This document shows positions 21,430-30,538 of a stretch of 64,000 bases of DNA, piece by piece. The translations under genes and the position numbers were made by a program. Below the pieces are notes generated by a model. It did no database searches, was not told the origin of the DNA, and saw only the letters and a program-made list of their open reading frames with translations. The stretch is from positions 62,001-126,000 of the forward strand of contig NZ_BMOE01000003.1 of the NCBI RefSeq assembly GCF_014646915.1, in the 5' to 3' direction. Within the stretch, counting starts at the first letter, position 1. Each line of letters begins with the position of its first letter. Source of the stretch: Deinococcus aquiradiocola. Lineage in GTDB: Bacteria; Deinococcota; Deinococci; Deinococcales; Deinococcaceae.

Positions 21430-22473
21430 ATGACCGATCCCTTCCAGGCGCTCCTCGACCTCTCGAACCTTAACGGCGTGCCCGGACGCGAGGACGCCGT
21501 CCGCGACTACGTCCTCGCTGCCCTCCAGGGCCTCGCGGACGACGTGCGCGTCGACGCGATGGGCAACGTCATCGCGTACCGCCAGGGCCGCGACGCGCCC
21601 GAAGGCCAGACGCGCGAACGCGTCATGCTGAGCGCTCACATGGACGAGATCGGCTTCATCGTCCGCTACATCGACGACACCGGCTACCTGCGCCTCCAGG
21701 CGCTCGGCGGCTTCGACACCCGTAACCTCTTCGCGCGCAACGTCACCGTTCACACCCGCACCACCACCCTGCCCGGCATCCTCTCGCCCGGCGGACGCCC
21801 CATCCACATCAGCACCCCCGAAGACCGCAAGAAAGTCCCGGAAATGCGGGAATTCTTCGTGGACCTCGGCCTGAGTGTGGACGACGTGAAACGCCAGGTC
21901 CGGGTGGGTGACATGGTCACGCTCGACCAGACGGCCCGGCAGGTCGGCCACCTGATCGTCGGCAAGGCCATGGACGACCGCGCCAGCGTCTACATGCAGC
22001 TCGAAGTGCTGCGCCGCCTGGACGGCAAGCCGCGCCACGACGTGTACGCCGTGTTCAGCACGCAGGAAGAGGTCGGCCTGCGCGGCGCCATCACCGCCGC
22101 GTACAGCGTGCAGCCCACCATCGGCGTCGCCCTCGACGTGACGCTCGCCGTCGACACGCCCGGCGTCGGCCCGGACGAAGCCGTCACCCGCATGGGCCAG
22201 GGCATCGGCATCAAGGTGTACGACAGCACCATGATCAGCACCCGCTGGCTGGTCGACGACTTCGCCGACCTCGCCGACCGCGAAGGCATCCCCTACCAGC
22301 TGGAAGTCCTCTCGCTCGGCGGGACGGACGGCGCCGCCATCCAGCGCAGCCGCGACGGCGTGCCCACCGTCACCCTCAGCCTCCCCACCCGCTACATCCA
22401 CAGCGTCGTCGAAAGCGTCCACGTCGACGACCTCAAGGCCGGCACCGACCTGCTGCTCGCCTACCTCAGATGA
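21430..22473 (+). CDS. M42-family metalloaminopeptidase
   Basis: A 347-residue cytoplasmic di-metal aminopeptidase of the glutamyl aminopeptidase/TET family. The metal ligands are all present: His in LSAHMDEIGF, bridging Asp in KAMDDRAS, catalytic Glu pair in STQEEVGLRG, Asp in VALDVT and the last His in TRYIHSVVE. Members form large dodecameric shells that trim peptides released by proteases. The gene stands alone with a leaderless promoter and is closed by a strong hairpin. Confidence 0.93.
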   Translation: MTDPFQALLDLSNLNGVPGREDAVRDYVLAALQGLADDVRVDAMGNVIAYRQGRDAPEGQTRERVMLSAHMDEIGFIVRYIDDTGYLRLQALGGFDTRNLFARNVTVHTRTTTLPGILSPGGRPIHISTPEDRKKVPEMREFFVDLGLSVDDVKRQVRVGDMVTLDQTARQVGHLIVGKAMDDRASVYMQLEVLRRLDGKPRHDVYAVFSTQEEVGLRGAITAAYSVQPTIGVALDVTLAVDTPGVGPDEAVTRMGQGIGIKVYDSTMISTRWLVDDFADLADREGIPYQLEVLSLGGTDGAAIQRSRDGVPTVTLSLPTRYIHSVVESVHVDDLKAGTDLLLAYLR

Positions 22474-22488
22474 ACTGAAGCGCCGCGA

Positions 22489-22519
22489 AACGGACGCCCC
22501 AGGTACAGGGGCGTCCGTT
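22489..22519. terminator. Bidirectional hairpin terminator
   Basis: A 12-bp perfect stem AACGGACGCCCC / GGGGCGTCCGTT with a 7-base loop lies between convergent genes. Confidence 0.8.
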
Positions 22520-22589
22520 CTGCCGGACCGCCGAAAGGCTGCATGTGTTGTGTTCCGTCAGGCGTTCCTGCGGTCTGCCGGGTGTGGGG

Positions 22590-23519
22590 TCAGCGGAAGA
22601 TGCCTCTGGGGAGGTACGCGCTGACGAGCCAGTTGGGGGCGTCCACGATCTCGCTGATCTTGAGGTCGACGGCGACGCTGCACAGTGCGTACGCGAGTTG
22701 CGGGTCAAGGCGGTACTCGCGGCCGAGGTGGTCGATCATGGCGCGGATGGCGTCCTGGGACGCGGCGTACAGGTCCGGGCCGTGCCCGGTGGTGGCGTAG
22801 TACCCTCGTGCGTCCACGGCGGGCATGGCGGCGGCGGGCACTTCAAAGCGCGGGCCGCTGAAGTTCGCGCCTTTCTGGACGCTGAAGCGCAGCTGGGCGG
22901 TCATGGCGGTTTCGACGGCCGTGCCGCACACTTCGCCGTCACCCTGGCAGACGTGCGTGTCACCGACGCTGAACAGCGCGCCCGGCACTTCGACAGGCAG
23001 GTACAGTTTCGCGCCGCGCGTCAGGTCGCGGATGTCGAGGTTGCCGCCCACGCGCCTCGGCGGGACGACGCTGTGCAGGCCGGGTTCGGCGGGGGCGACG
23101 CCGATGGTGCCGGTGAAGGGCCGGGTGGGGAGGGTGATGTCGGGCGTGAACTGCACGGCCGCGCGGTCGTAGCGGCTGATGTGCAGCCAGGGGTCCTTGA
23201 ACTCCTGCGCGAGCAGCCCGAAGCCCGGGATGATGCCGGTCCAGCCCCAGTCGCTCTCCTGGAAGTCCAGCACCTCGATCACGAGCGCGTCGCCGGGTTC
23301 CGCGCCGTCCACGTAGACGGGGCCGTTGACGGGGTTGGTGCGGGAGAAGTCGAAGGTGGCGACGTCGGCGGCGGTGCTGTGGGCGGTCAGCTGGCCGCCG
23401 CTGGCGTCCTGGATGTCGAAGGCGAGCGTGTCGCCGGGCGCGACGTGCCGCTGCGGGGTGAGGCTGTTGTCCCACCCGAAGTGCCGGTGGTGGATGGTGT
23501 GGATGTGCGGGCCGCTCAC
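22590..23519 (-). CDS. Acetamidase/formamidase family amidase
   Basis: A 309-residue FmdA/AmdA-family protein, a zinc-dependent amidase family that hydrolyses formamide or acetamide to ammonia and the acid. Conserved parts include the N-terminal HFGWDNSLTP, the central VGDTHVCQGDGEVCGTAVE with its metal-site Asp and His, and the C-terminal QLAYALCSVAVDLKISEIVD. It is the last gene of a long leftward run of ABC transporter genes and overlaps the binding-protein gene before it (GTGA), so it probably acts on the imported compound. Formamide from histidine degradation is another possible substrate. Confidence 0.88.
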   Translation of the reverse strand: MSGPHIHTIHHRHFGWDNSLTPQRHVAPGDTLAFDIQDASGGQLTAHSTAADVATFDFSRTNPVNGPVYVDGAEPGDALVIEVLDFQESDWGWTGIIPGFGLLAQEFKDPWLHISRYDRAAVQFTPDITLPTRPFTGTIGVAPAEPGLHSVVPPRRVGGNLDIRDLTRGAKLYLPVEVPGALFSVGDTHVCQGDGEVCGTAVETAMTAQLRFSVQKGANFSGPRFEVPAAAMPAVDARGYYATTGHGPDLYAASQDAIRAMIDHLGREYRLDPQLAYALCSVAVDLKISEIVDAPNWLVSAYLPRGIFR

Positions 23520-25123
23520 GGCTTCACCGAGAGGCGTTCGTACACGATGTTGTGAATGGGGTCCTGCAGTTCGTTCAGGCCGCCCACCAGCCGGTCGGAG
23601 CGCATCATGTACCGCACCTCGTGGTACACGGGAACCCAGACGGCCTGCGCGTTGAGTTTCGCGAAGATGGCGGCGTAGGCGTTTAGGCGCGCGGTGGCCT
23701 GCGCGGGTTTGACCATCTGGTCGGCGCGGTCGGCGGCCGCGTCGAGCGCCTTGTCGCAGGTGAAGGGCCAGTTCCAGCCGCCCTGGACGGCGCTGCGGCA
23801 GCTGAGGATCGGCCAGTAGAAGTCGCTGGGGTCGGGGTAGTCCTGCGTCCAGGCCATGCCGCCCGACCAGACCATCGGGGCGGTGCCGGGCGTTCCGGCC
23901 GCTTCGGCGACGGTGCTCTGCGCCTGGCTCTTGATGCTGGCGCGGATGCCGACGGCGGCGAGGTCCTGCTGCAGGCTCTGCGCGATGCGGGGATTCGGGT
24001 CGGTGGAGGTGGTGTACAGGGTGGTGTCGAAGCCTTTCTCGTACCCGGCCTGTTTCAGGAGGGCTTTCGCGGCGGCCGGGTCGTAGCGGTAGCCGGTGGC
24101 GGCCTTGTCGTAGCCGGGCATGAGGGGCGGCAGGTACGTGTTGGCGATCACGCCGCGCCCGTTGATGAGGCGCAGCACCTTCGTCTTGTTGATGGCCATG
24201 TTGATGGCCTGACGCACGCGCACGTCCTTGAGCGGTCCGATGCCGGTGTTCAGGGACAGGTAGCTGGTGTTGACGTTGGTGCGCTGCAGGATGTTCGCCT
24301 TGTATTTCGGGTCGCGGATCACCTGCAGGAACTGCGCGGGCGGAATGCCGTCCCCGAGGAGGTCCACCTCGCCGCGCGTGAGCGACAGGAACGCGACGCT
24401 GGGGTCCAGACCCACCTTGACGGTCACGCGGTCCAGGTACGGGAGGTTCTGGTAGAAGTACGCGGGGTTGCGTTCGAACACGAGCTGCTGACCGCTCGGC
24501 CAGCCCGTCAGGCGGAACGGGCCGGTCCCGACCGGGTGGTGCCCGAAGTCCGCGCCGTACTTCGCGACTTCCTCCCTGGGGACCACGAACGCGAAGTTCA
24601 TGGCCATGACGTTCAGGAACGCGGCGTTCGGGGCGGTGAGGGTGATCGTGACGCCGTACTTGCCGGTCGTCTTGAGGCCCGTGACGGTCTTGGCCTTGCC
24701 GGTCGTGAAGGCCTGCGCGCCCACGATGCCCATGTAGAAGGACTGGCCGGGGCTCTTGGTTTTGGGGTCGAGGACGCGGGTGAGGGTGTACACCACGTCG
24801 CTCGCGACGACTTCGCGGCCGTTCTGGAATTTCACGCCGGGCCGCAGCGTGAAGGTGTACGTGCGGCCGTCCGCGCTGACTGTGGGCATGCCGGTGGCGA
24901 GGCGCGGTTCGAGGGTGGTGCTGCCGACCTTGTAGTCGAGCAGGCCGTCGAAGACCATCTTCTCGATCGGCCAGTTCTGCAGGTCGTACCCGATGGCGGG
25001 GTCGAGGGTGGTCACGTCGTCCTTGTACGACACGACCATGCTGCCGCCGCGTGCGGGCGCGGCGAGCGTTCCGCCGAGCGCGAGGGCGCTCAGCAGGGCG
25101 GCGGACTTCAGGGTGCGGTTCAT
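23516..25123 (-). CDS. ABC transporter substrate-binding protein, family 5 (peptide/opine/nickel)
   Basis: A 535-residue exported binding protein with a Sec signal (residues 1-25, ending AAPARG). The family 5 pattern is clear: DDVTTLDPAIGYD, LRPGVKFQNGREVVASDVVYTL, GTGPFRLTGW and VRQAINMAINK. Binding proteins of this group deliver di/oligopeptides, opines or amides to DppB/DppC-type permeases. It sits between the second permease pair and the amidase gene. Ligand unknown. Confidence 0.9.
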   Translation of the reverse strand: MNRTLKSAALLSALALGGTLAAPARGGSMVVSYKDDVTTLDPAIGYDLQNWPIEKMVFDGLLDYKVGSTTLEPRLATGMPTVSADGRTYTFTLRPGVKFQNGREVVASDVVYTLTRVLDPKTKSPGQSFYMGIVGAQAFTTGKAKTVTGLKTTGKYGVTITLTAPNAAFLNVMAMNFAFVVPREEVAKYGADFGHHPVGTGPFRLTGWPSGQQLVFERNPAYFYQNLPYLDRVTVKVGLDPSVAFLSLTRGEVDLLGDGIPPAQFLQVIRDPKYKANILQRTNVNTSYLSLNTGIGPLKDVRVRQAINMAINKTKVLRLINGRGVIANTYLPPLMPGYDKAATGYRYDPAAAKALLKQAGYEKGFDTTLYTTSTDPNPRIAQSLQQDLAAVGIRASIKSQAQSTVAEAAGTPGTAPMVWSGGMAWTQDYPDPSDFYWPILSCRSAVQGGWNWPFTCDKALDAAADRADQMVKPAQATARLNAYAAIFAKLNAQAVWVPVYHEVRYMMRSDRLVGGLNELQDPIHNIVYERLSVKP

Positions 25124-25186
25124 GAAACCTCCGGTGGGAGTGGAACGGTCAGGGGAGTGGGCGAGCGGAACACGGCGCGGGGCCGG

Positions 25187-26107
25187 TCAGCGGTAACGGA
25201 CGCGGGGGTCCACGAGGGGCTGCACGAGGTCGGCGAGCAGGTTGGCGAGCGTGATCACGAACGCGCTGAAGATGACGACGCCCACGATGACGGGGATGTC
25301 CACCACCCGGATCGCGTCCCACACCAGCCGCCCCAGGCCCGGCCAGCCGAACACGCTCTCCACCACGACCACGCCGCCCATGAACGTCCCGATGTCCAGC
25401 CCGATCATCGTCACGATCGGCAGGGCCGCGTTGCGCAGCGCGTGCCTGAGCAGCACGAGGCGCGGCGTCTGCCCCTTGGCGCGCGCCGTACGGACGTAGT
25501 CCTGCGACAGCACCTCCAGCAGCTGCGAGCGCATCATGCGGGCGTACCAGCCTGCCCCGCCGATGCCGAGCGTGAGGGCCGGGAGGAACAGGTGGCTCAG
25601 GCCGCCGTACCCGCCGAGCGGGAACAGCGCGAAGCGGTACGCGAGCAGGTACACGAGGCTCAGGGCCAGCCAGAACTGCGGTGCGGCCGCCCCGAGGAAC
25701 GCGAGGCCCATCACGACCGTGTCGGGCCACCCGCCGCGCCGCACGGCCGCCCAGATGCCGAGCGGCACGCCGATCAGCAGTTCGAGCGCGATGGCGCCCA
25801 GCATGAGCTGCACGGTCGGCAGGATGCGCGACGACAGCAGCGAACGGACGGTGCTGCCCTGCTTGTACGAGCGGCCCAGGTCCAGGTGCGCGAGGCGGCC
25901 GAGATACGTGCCGTACTGCGCCACGAAGGGCCGGTCGAGGCCCATCTCGTGCCGGATGCTCTGCACGGTCGCCACGCTCGCGCTCGGCCCGGCCACCATG
26001 CGGGCCGGGTCGGCGGGCAGCAGGAACACGAGGGTGAACGTGACGCACGACGCGACGAGCAGCACGAACACGCTCTGCAGCAGACGCGATCCCAGGAACG
26101 ACAGCAT
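25187..26107 (-). CDS. ABC transporter permease, DppB type
   Basis: A 306-residue permease with about six membrane helices. It carries the family 5 permease N-terminus (FLGSRLLQSVFVLLVASCVTFTL), the periplasmic segment LPADPARMVAG, and the EAA loop that contacts the ATPase (YVRTARAKGQTPRLVLLRHALRNA). The start is ATG 26107 behind AGAGGAG; the frame extends upstream without homology. It pairs with the DppC-type gene just upstream. Confidence 0.9.
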   Translation of the reverse strand: MLSFLGSRLLQSVFVLLVASCVTFTLVFLLPADPARMVAGPSASVATVQSIRHEMGLDRPFVAQYGTYLGRLAHLDLGRSYKQGSTVRSLLSSRILPTVQLMLGAIALELLIGVPLGIWAAVRRGGWPDTVVMGLAFLGAAAPQFWLALSLVYLLAYRFALFPLGGYGGLSHLFLPALTLGIGGAGWYARMMRSQLLEVLSQDYVRTARAKGQTPRLVLLRHALRNAALPIVTMIGLDIGTFMGGVVVVESVFGWPGLGRLVWDAIRVVDIPVIVGVVIFSAFVITLANLLADLVQPLVDPRVRYR

Positions 26108-26190
26108 ACGTTGACTCCTCTTGATGCGGGGCACTTGTGGTGCGGGAAGTGGGCCGGGGAGAACTGGACGGGAGGGGACGACCGTGAAGG

Positions 26191-27075
26191 TCAAGAGGTG
26201 CTGCGCGGGTCGAGGGCGTCGCGCAGGCCCTCGCCGAGCAGGTTGAAGCCGAGCGAGGTGATCAGGATGGCCGCGCCCGGCGCGAGCACCAGCCACGGGG
26301 CGGTCGTGAGGTAGCTCTGCGATTCGTTGATGATGCCGCCCCAGCTGGGGGTGGGCGGCTGCACGCCGACGCCCAGGAAACTCAGGGTCGCTTCGAGCAG
26401 CACGGTCGTCCCGACGCCCAGCGACCCCCACACGAGCGCGGTCGGCACGAGGTGCGGCACGATGTGCCGCAGCAGGATGCGGCCTCCGCTCGCGCCGACG
26501 GCGGTGGCGGCCTCCACGAACTCCCGCTCGCGCAGGGCGCTCACCTCGCTGTACACGACCCGCGCGATCGGCACCCAGTTCAGGAACGCGATCACGAGCG
26601 CCACGATCCACAGGCTGGGCCGCAGGATCGCCGTGAGCGCGATGGCGAGCAGCAGCACCGGGAAGGCCAGCATCACGTCCGTGAAGCGCATGATGAGCGT
26701 GCCCGCCCACCCGCGCGTCAGGGCCCCCAGCGCGCCGAAGAGCAGGCCGATCACGACCGCGACGCCGTTCGCGACGAACCCTACCGTCAGGGACGCGCGC
26801 GCGCCCCACACGAGGCGTGACAGCAGGTCGCGGCCCAGCAGGTCCGTGCCGAGCAGGTACGGGCCACCCGGCGCGAGCGGCGCGCCCTCCATCGTGAGGC
26901 CCTCCGGGAACTGAAAGTCCGGGTCGTGCGGCGCGCTCCACGGCGCGAGCACGGCGACGATCACGACGAAGGCGCACACGACGAGGCCCGTCATGCCCGC
27001 CCGGTGCCGCAGGAACCGGCGCAGCACCTTGGATGGACGGCGGGCGGGCCGGGCGGGCGAGGCGAGGACCGTCAC
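26191..27075 (-). CDS. ABC transporter permease, DppC type (second set)
   Basis: A 294-residue permease with the DppC N-terminal region (RHRAGMTGLVVCAFVVIVAVLAPW), the LLGTDLLGRDLLSRLVWGARASL motif, and the EAA loop (EFVEAATAVGASGGRILLRHIVPH). The start is GTG 27075, overlapping the upstream permease stop. It is distinct from the preceding DppC paralogue in sequence, so two separate transporters are encoded rather than a recent duplication. Confidence 0.88.
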   Translation of the reverse strand: MTVLASPARPARRPSKVLRRFLRHRAGMTGLVVCAFVVIVAVLAPWSAPHDPDFQFPEGLTMEGAPLAPGGPYLLGTDLLGRDLLSRLVWGARASLTVGFVANGVAVVIGLLFGALGALTRGWAGTLIMRFTDVMLAFPVLLLAIALTAILRPSLWIVALVIAFLNWVPIARVVYSEVSALREREFVEAATAVGASGGRILLRHIVPHLVPTALVWGSLGVGTTVLLEATLSFLGVGVQPPTPSWGGIINESQSYLTTAPWLVLAPGAAILITSLGFNLLGEGLRDALDPRSTS

Positions 27076-27944
27076 CGCGTCCGTCCTTTCGGGTCGAGCG
27101 CGTCGCGCAGGCCGTCCCCGAGCAGGTTGAAGGCGAGGACCGTCAGGAAGATGACGACGCCCGGCGCGAGTGCCAGCCACGGCGCCGTCTGCAGGTAGCC
27201 GCGCGCCGTGTTCAGCATGCTGCCCCAGCTGGGCGTGGGCGGCTGCACGCCCAGCCCCAGGAAGCTCAGGGTGCTTTCGGCCAGCACGGCCTCGGCGATG
27301 GCGAGGCTCGCCTGCACGATCAGCGCGCCGGAGATGTTCGGCAGGATGTGCCGCAGCAGCGTGCGTCCGCTGCCCGCCCCGAGCGCCCCGGCCGCCTGCA
27401 CGTACTCCAGTTCGCGCTGCGCGATCACCTGGGCGCGCGTCACGCGCGCGAAGGCGGGCGTCGTCACGATGGCGATGGCGAGCATGGTGTTCTGCAGGCT
27501 CGGCCCGAGGATCGCGGCGAGCGTGATCGCCAGGATCAGGAACGGGAAGGCGAGCATCGCGTCGATCACACGGCCGATCAGCTCGTCGAGCCAGCCGCCC
27601 ACGAAGCCCGCCACCAGCCCCAGCAGCGACCCGGCCACCAGCGCCACCAGCACGCTGACCAGGCCCGCCGACAGGCTGATGCGCGCCCCGTACATCACGC
27701 GCGTCAGCGTGTCGCGACCCAGCTCGTCCGTCCCGAGGACGTGCCCCGCGCCGGGCGGCTGCAGCAGCGCCGCGAAATCCTGCCGGGCCGGATCGGCCGG
27801 CGCGAACTGCGGCGCGAAGAGCGCCACCACGCACAGCACCGCCACGATCACGAGGCCCGCCACCGCCAGCCGGTTCGCGCCGAAGCGCCGCCACGCCTTG
27901 CTGCGCTCACGCGGGCGCGCGGGGAGTGCCGGGACGGCCGTCAC
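27072..27944 (-). CDS. ABC transporter permease, DppC type (first set)
   Basis: A 290-residue DppC-type permease: LGTDELGRDTLTRVMYGARISLSAG after the first helix, the EAA loop ELEYVQAAGALGAGSGRTLLRHILPN and the usual C-terminal GDGLRDALDPK. Start GTG 27944 overlaps the stop of the DppB-type gene upstream. Both neighbours on either side are permeases, and no ATPase gene follows. Confidence 0.88.
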   Translation of the reverse strand: MTAVPALPARPRERSKAWRRFGANRLAVAGLVIVAVLCVVALFAPQFAPADPARQDFAALLQPPGAGHVLGTDELGRDTLTRVMYGARISLSAGLVSVLVALVAGSLLGLVAGFVGGWLDELIGRVIDAMLAFPFLILAITLAAILGPSLQNTMLAIAIVTTPAFARVTRAQVIAQRELEYVQAAGALGAGSGRTLLRHILPNISGALIVQASLAIAEAVLAESTLSFLGLGVQPPTPSWGSMLNTARGYLQTAPWLALAPGVVIFLTVLAFNLLGDGLRDALDPKGRTR

Positions 27945-28885
27945 GCGTACCTCACGCGCGGGTCGATCATGCCGTACAGCAGGTCCACCACGAAACTCAC
28001 GACCAGCACCAGCGCCGCCGACGTGAGCACCATGCCCTGAATGACCGGCAGGTCCCGCGTGAACACCGCGTCCACCAGCAGCCGCCCGAAGCCCGGCACG
28101 CTGAAGATCTGCTCCGTCACGACCGCGCCGCCCAGCAGCCCGCCCAGCTGCAGGCCCAGCACCGTCACCACCGGGATGAGCGCGTTGCGCAGGGCGTGCT
28201 TCACCACCACGAAATGCCCCGTGATGCCCTTGGCGCGCGCCGTCCGCACGTAATCCTGCGACAGGACCTCCAGCAGACTGCCGCGCAGGAAGCGCGTGAG
28301 GACCGCGCCCGACCCCACCCCGAGCGTCACGGCGGGCAGCAGCATCAGTTTCAGGTTCAGGGCGGGGTTCTCGCTGAGGTCCACGTACCCGCTCGCGGGG
28401 ATCCACGCGAGCTGCACGCTGAACAGGTACACGAGCAGAATCCCCAGGAAGAAGCTCGGCAGGCTGATGCCCGACAGGGCCAGCAGCGTCACGAGCCGGT
28501 CCGTGACGGACCCCGGCCGCAGCGCGCTGAAGATCCCGGCGGGCAGCGCGAGCGCTACCGCGATCAGCAGGCTCAGGACACTCAGCTCGAAGGTGGTGGG
28601 GAGCTTCTGCGCGATGAGGCCCGCCACGGATGCGTGGTCCTGCAGGCTGCGCCCCAGGTTCAGGTGGGACAGGTCTGCCAGCCACTGCAGGTACTGCACC
28701 GCGACGGGCCGGTCGAGGCCCATCTGGTGCCGCAGTTCCGTGAGGGCCTGCGGGGTCGCTTCCTCCCCCAGCTGCAGGCGCGCCGGGTCGCCCGGCAGCA
28801 GCCGGACGAGCGCGAACACCAGCAGCGTCACCACCAGCAGGGTGGGAATGGCGGCCAGCAGCCGCCTCGCCGCAAAATTCAGCAT
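27941..28885 (-). CDS. ABC transporter permease, DppB type (first set)
   Basis: A 314-residue DppB-type permease (MLNFAARRLLAAIPTLLVVTLLVFALVRLLPGDPA at the start; EAA loop YVRTARAKGITGHFVVVKHALRNA). It follows the first binding protein after a gap of 129 bases and is translationally coupled to the DppC gene behind it. Confidence 0.9.
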   Translation of the reverse strand: MLNFAARRLLAAIPTLLVVTLLVFALVRLLPGDPARLQLGEEATPQALTELRHQMGLDRPVAVQYLQWLADLSHLNLGRSLQDHASVAGLIAQKLPTTFELSVLSLLIAVALALPAGIFSALRPGSVTDRLVTLLALSGISLPSFFLGILLVYLFSVQLAWIPASGYVDLSENPALNLKLMLLPAVTLGVGSGAVLTRFLRGSLLEVLSQDYVRTARAKGITGHFVVVKHALRNALIPVVTVLGLQLGGLLGGAVVTEQIFSVPGFGRLLVDAVFTRDLPVIQGMVLTSAALVLVVSFVVDLLYGMIDPRVRYA

Positions 28886-29014
28886 ATGGGCCTCCGGAAC
28901 GCGAACGGACTCTCTTCAGGCGGCGGGGCCGTCACGGACGACCCGCCGGGACGGGCCCTGTACGGTGCGGGCATGAACGCCGTGCGGGCGCGGGGCGCGC
29001 CTTCGCTTCAGGGT

Positions 29015-30490
29015 TCACTTCAGGTCAGCGGTGGAGAAGCGCAGGATGCCGTCCGGGACGAGCTTCAGACCGGTGAGGGACTTGGAGACGCCGACGGTGT
29101 TGCTGCTGAAGTACGTGAACACGTATGGCGCGTCGTCCAGGATCTTGCCGAGCGCCACGTTGTACGTCGCGACGCGGGCGCTCATGGCGTTCTGCGCGCG
29201 GGCCTTCTCCAGCAGCGCGTCGATGCCGGGATCGCTGTACCCGGCCTGGTTGTTGCTGCCGCCCGTGTGGAAGAAGTCGTAGATGTTCCCGTCCGGGTCG
29301 GGCCGTCCCGACCAGCCGAGCATCACGGCGTCGTAGTTGCGTCTGTCGGCCCGGTCGAGCAGCGTCCCGAATTCCACCGTCTCGATCTTCACCGTGAAGC
29401 CCGCCTGCGCCGCCATCGCCTGGTACAGCTGCGCGAGCTGCGCGTTCACCGCGCCGGGCGATGTGAGCAGCGTGAAGCTCACGTTGGCCTTTCCGGCCTG
29501 CGCGAGCTTTTTACGCGCGAGCGCCACGTCCCCCTGCGGGGCCTTGATGGCGGCCGAGTACGCGGGCGTGCCGGGCGGGAACGGTCCGGCGGCGGGCTTC
29601 ACGGTGTTCAGGAACACGACCTTGTTGATCGCGTCGCGCTCGACGGTCGCGCTGAACGCCTGCCGCACCAGTTTGCTGTTGAAGGGCGGGCGCGTCACGT
29701 TCATCCACACGCCCTGGAAGCCCAGGCCCTGGAAGGTGTCCACGTCGAGCTTCGGGTTTTTCTGGATGGTGGCGATGTCCTTGGGGTCGACCGGCGTGAT
29801 GACCTGCACCGCGCCGGACAGCAGGTTCGCGACGCGCACGTCCCCGTCCGGGAAGGGCCGGTACACCAGCGTGTCGAGGCTCGGCTTGCCGCGCCAGTAC
29901 CCGGTGTTGGCCTTCAGGGTGATGTTGTCCTGCCGTTTGCGGCTCACGAACGTGAAGGGGCCGCTCCCGACCGGACCGCTCGCGAAGTCCGCGCCCGCCT
30001 TCTTCGCGGCGGTGGGCGACACGATCATCCCGGAACGGTCGCTCAGCACGGCCAGCAGCGGCCCGTACGGCGCCTTGAGCGTGATGACGACCGTGGCCGC
30101 GTCGGGCGCGGCGACGTCCTTGACGCTGCCGAGTTCGCCTTTGCGGGCGCTGCCGTCCAGGGTCATGTTGCGCTCGATGCTGTACTTGACGGCGGCCGCG
30201 TCGAGCGGCGTCCCGTCACTGAACCTGATGCCGGTGTTCAGCTTGAAGGTGTACGTCAGGCCGCCGTTCGTGACTTTCCAGCTCTTCGCGACCATCGGAA
30301 CGATCTTCAGGTTCTCGTTGACGTCCACCAGCTTGTCGAAGATCTGGTTCATGACCTGCCGGTCCACGAATGCCGTGGAGAGCGCCGGATCGAGGCGCGG
30401 CGGGTCGGCGTCCAGCCCCACGGTGAGGGTCTGCGCGGAGGCGGCACTGAGGGCGAGCAGCAGGCTGAGAGCGGTGAGGGTTCTCTTCAT
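29015..30490 (-). CDS. ABC transporter substrate-binding protein, family 5 (first set)
   Basis: A 491-residue binding protein with a clean signal peptide (MKRTLTALSLLLALSAASAQ). Family 5 landmarks include DADPPRLDPALSTAFVDRQV, TGIRFSDGTPLDAAAVKYSIERN and GSGPFTF. It lies 48 bases behind the GntR regulator gene on the same strand and heads the transporter run. Ligand unknown; family members bind peptides, opines or glutathione. Confidence 0.9.
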   Translation of the reverse strand: MKRTLTALSLLLALSAASAQTLTVGLDADPPRLDPALSTAFVDRQVMNQIFDKLVDVNENLKIVPMVAKSWKVTNGGLTYTFKLNTGIRFSDGTPLDAAAVKYSIERNMTLDGSARKGELGSVKDVAAPDAATVVITLKAPYGPLLAVLSDRSGMIVSPTAAKKAGADFASGPVGSGPFTFVSRKRQDNITLKANTGYWRGKPSLDTLVYRPFPDGDVRVANLLSGAVQVITPVDPKDIATIQKNPKLDVDTFQGLGFQGVWMNVTRPPFNSKLVRQAFSATVERDAINKVVFLNTVKPAAGPFPPGTPAYSAAIKAPQGDVALARKKLAQAGKANVSFTLLTSPGAVNAQLAQLYQAMAAQAGFTVKIETVEFGTLLDRADRRNYDAVMLGWSGRPDPDGNIYDFFHTGGSNNQAGYSDPGIDALLEKARAQNAMSARVATYNVALGKILDDAPYVFTYFSSNTVGVSKSLTGLKLVPDGILRFSTADLK

Positions 30491-30538
30491 GACGTCACTC
30501 CTGTCTTTCCTTGAACGGGCGGTGGCCCTGGACGTGGC

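Noticed and set aside
21382..22422. 346-codon minus-strand frame opposite the M42 peptidase
   Set aside because: Low-complexity shadow; all M42 catalytic residues are on the plus strand.
29000..29014. Missing ATPase gene hidden in the transporter run
   Set aside because: Gaps between the ABC genes are at most about 130 bases, and no Walker motif is found in any frame there.
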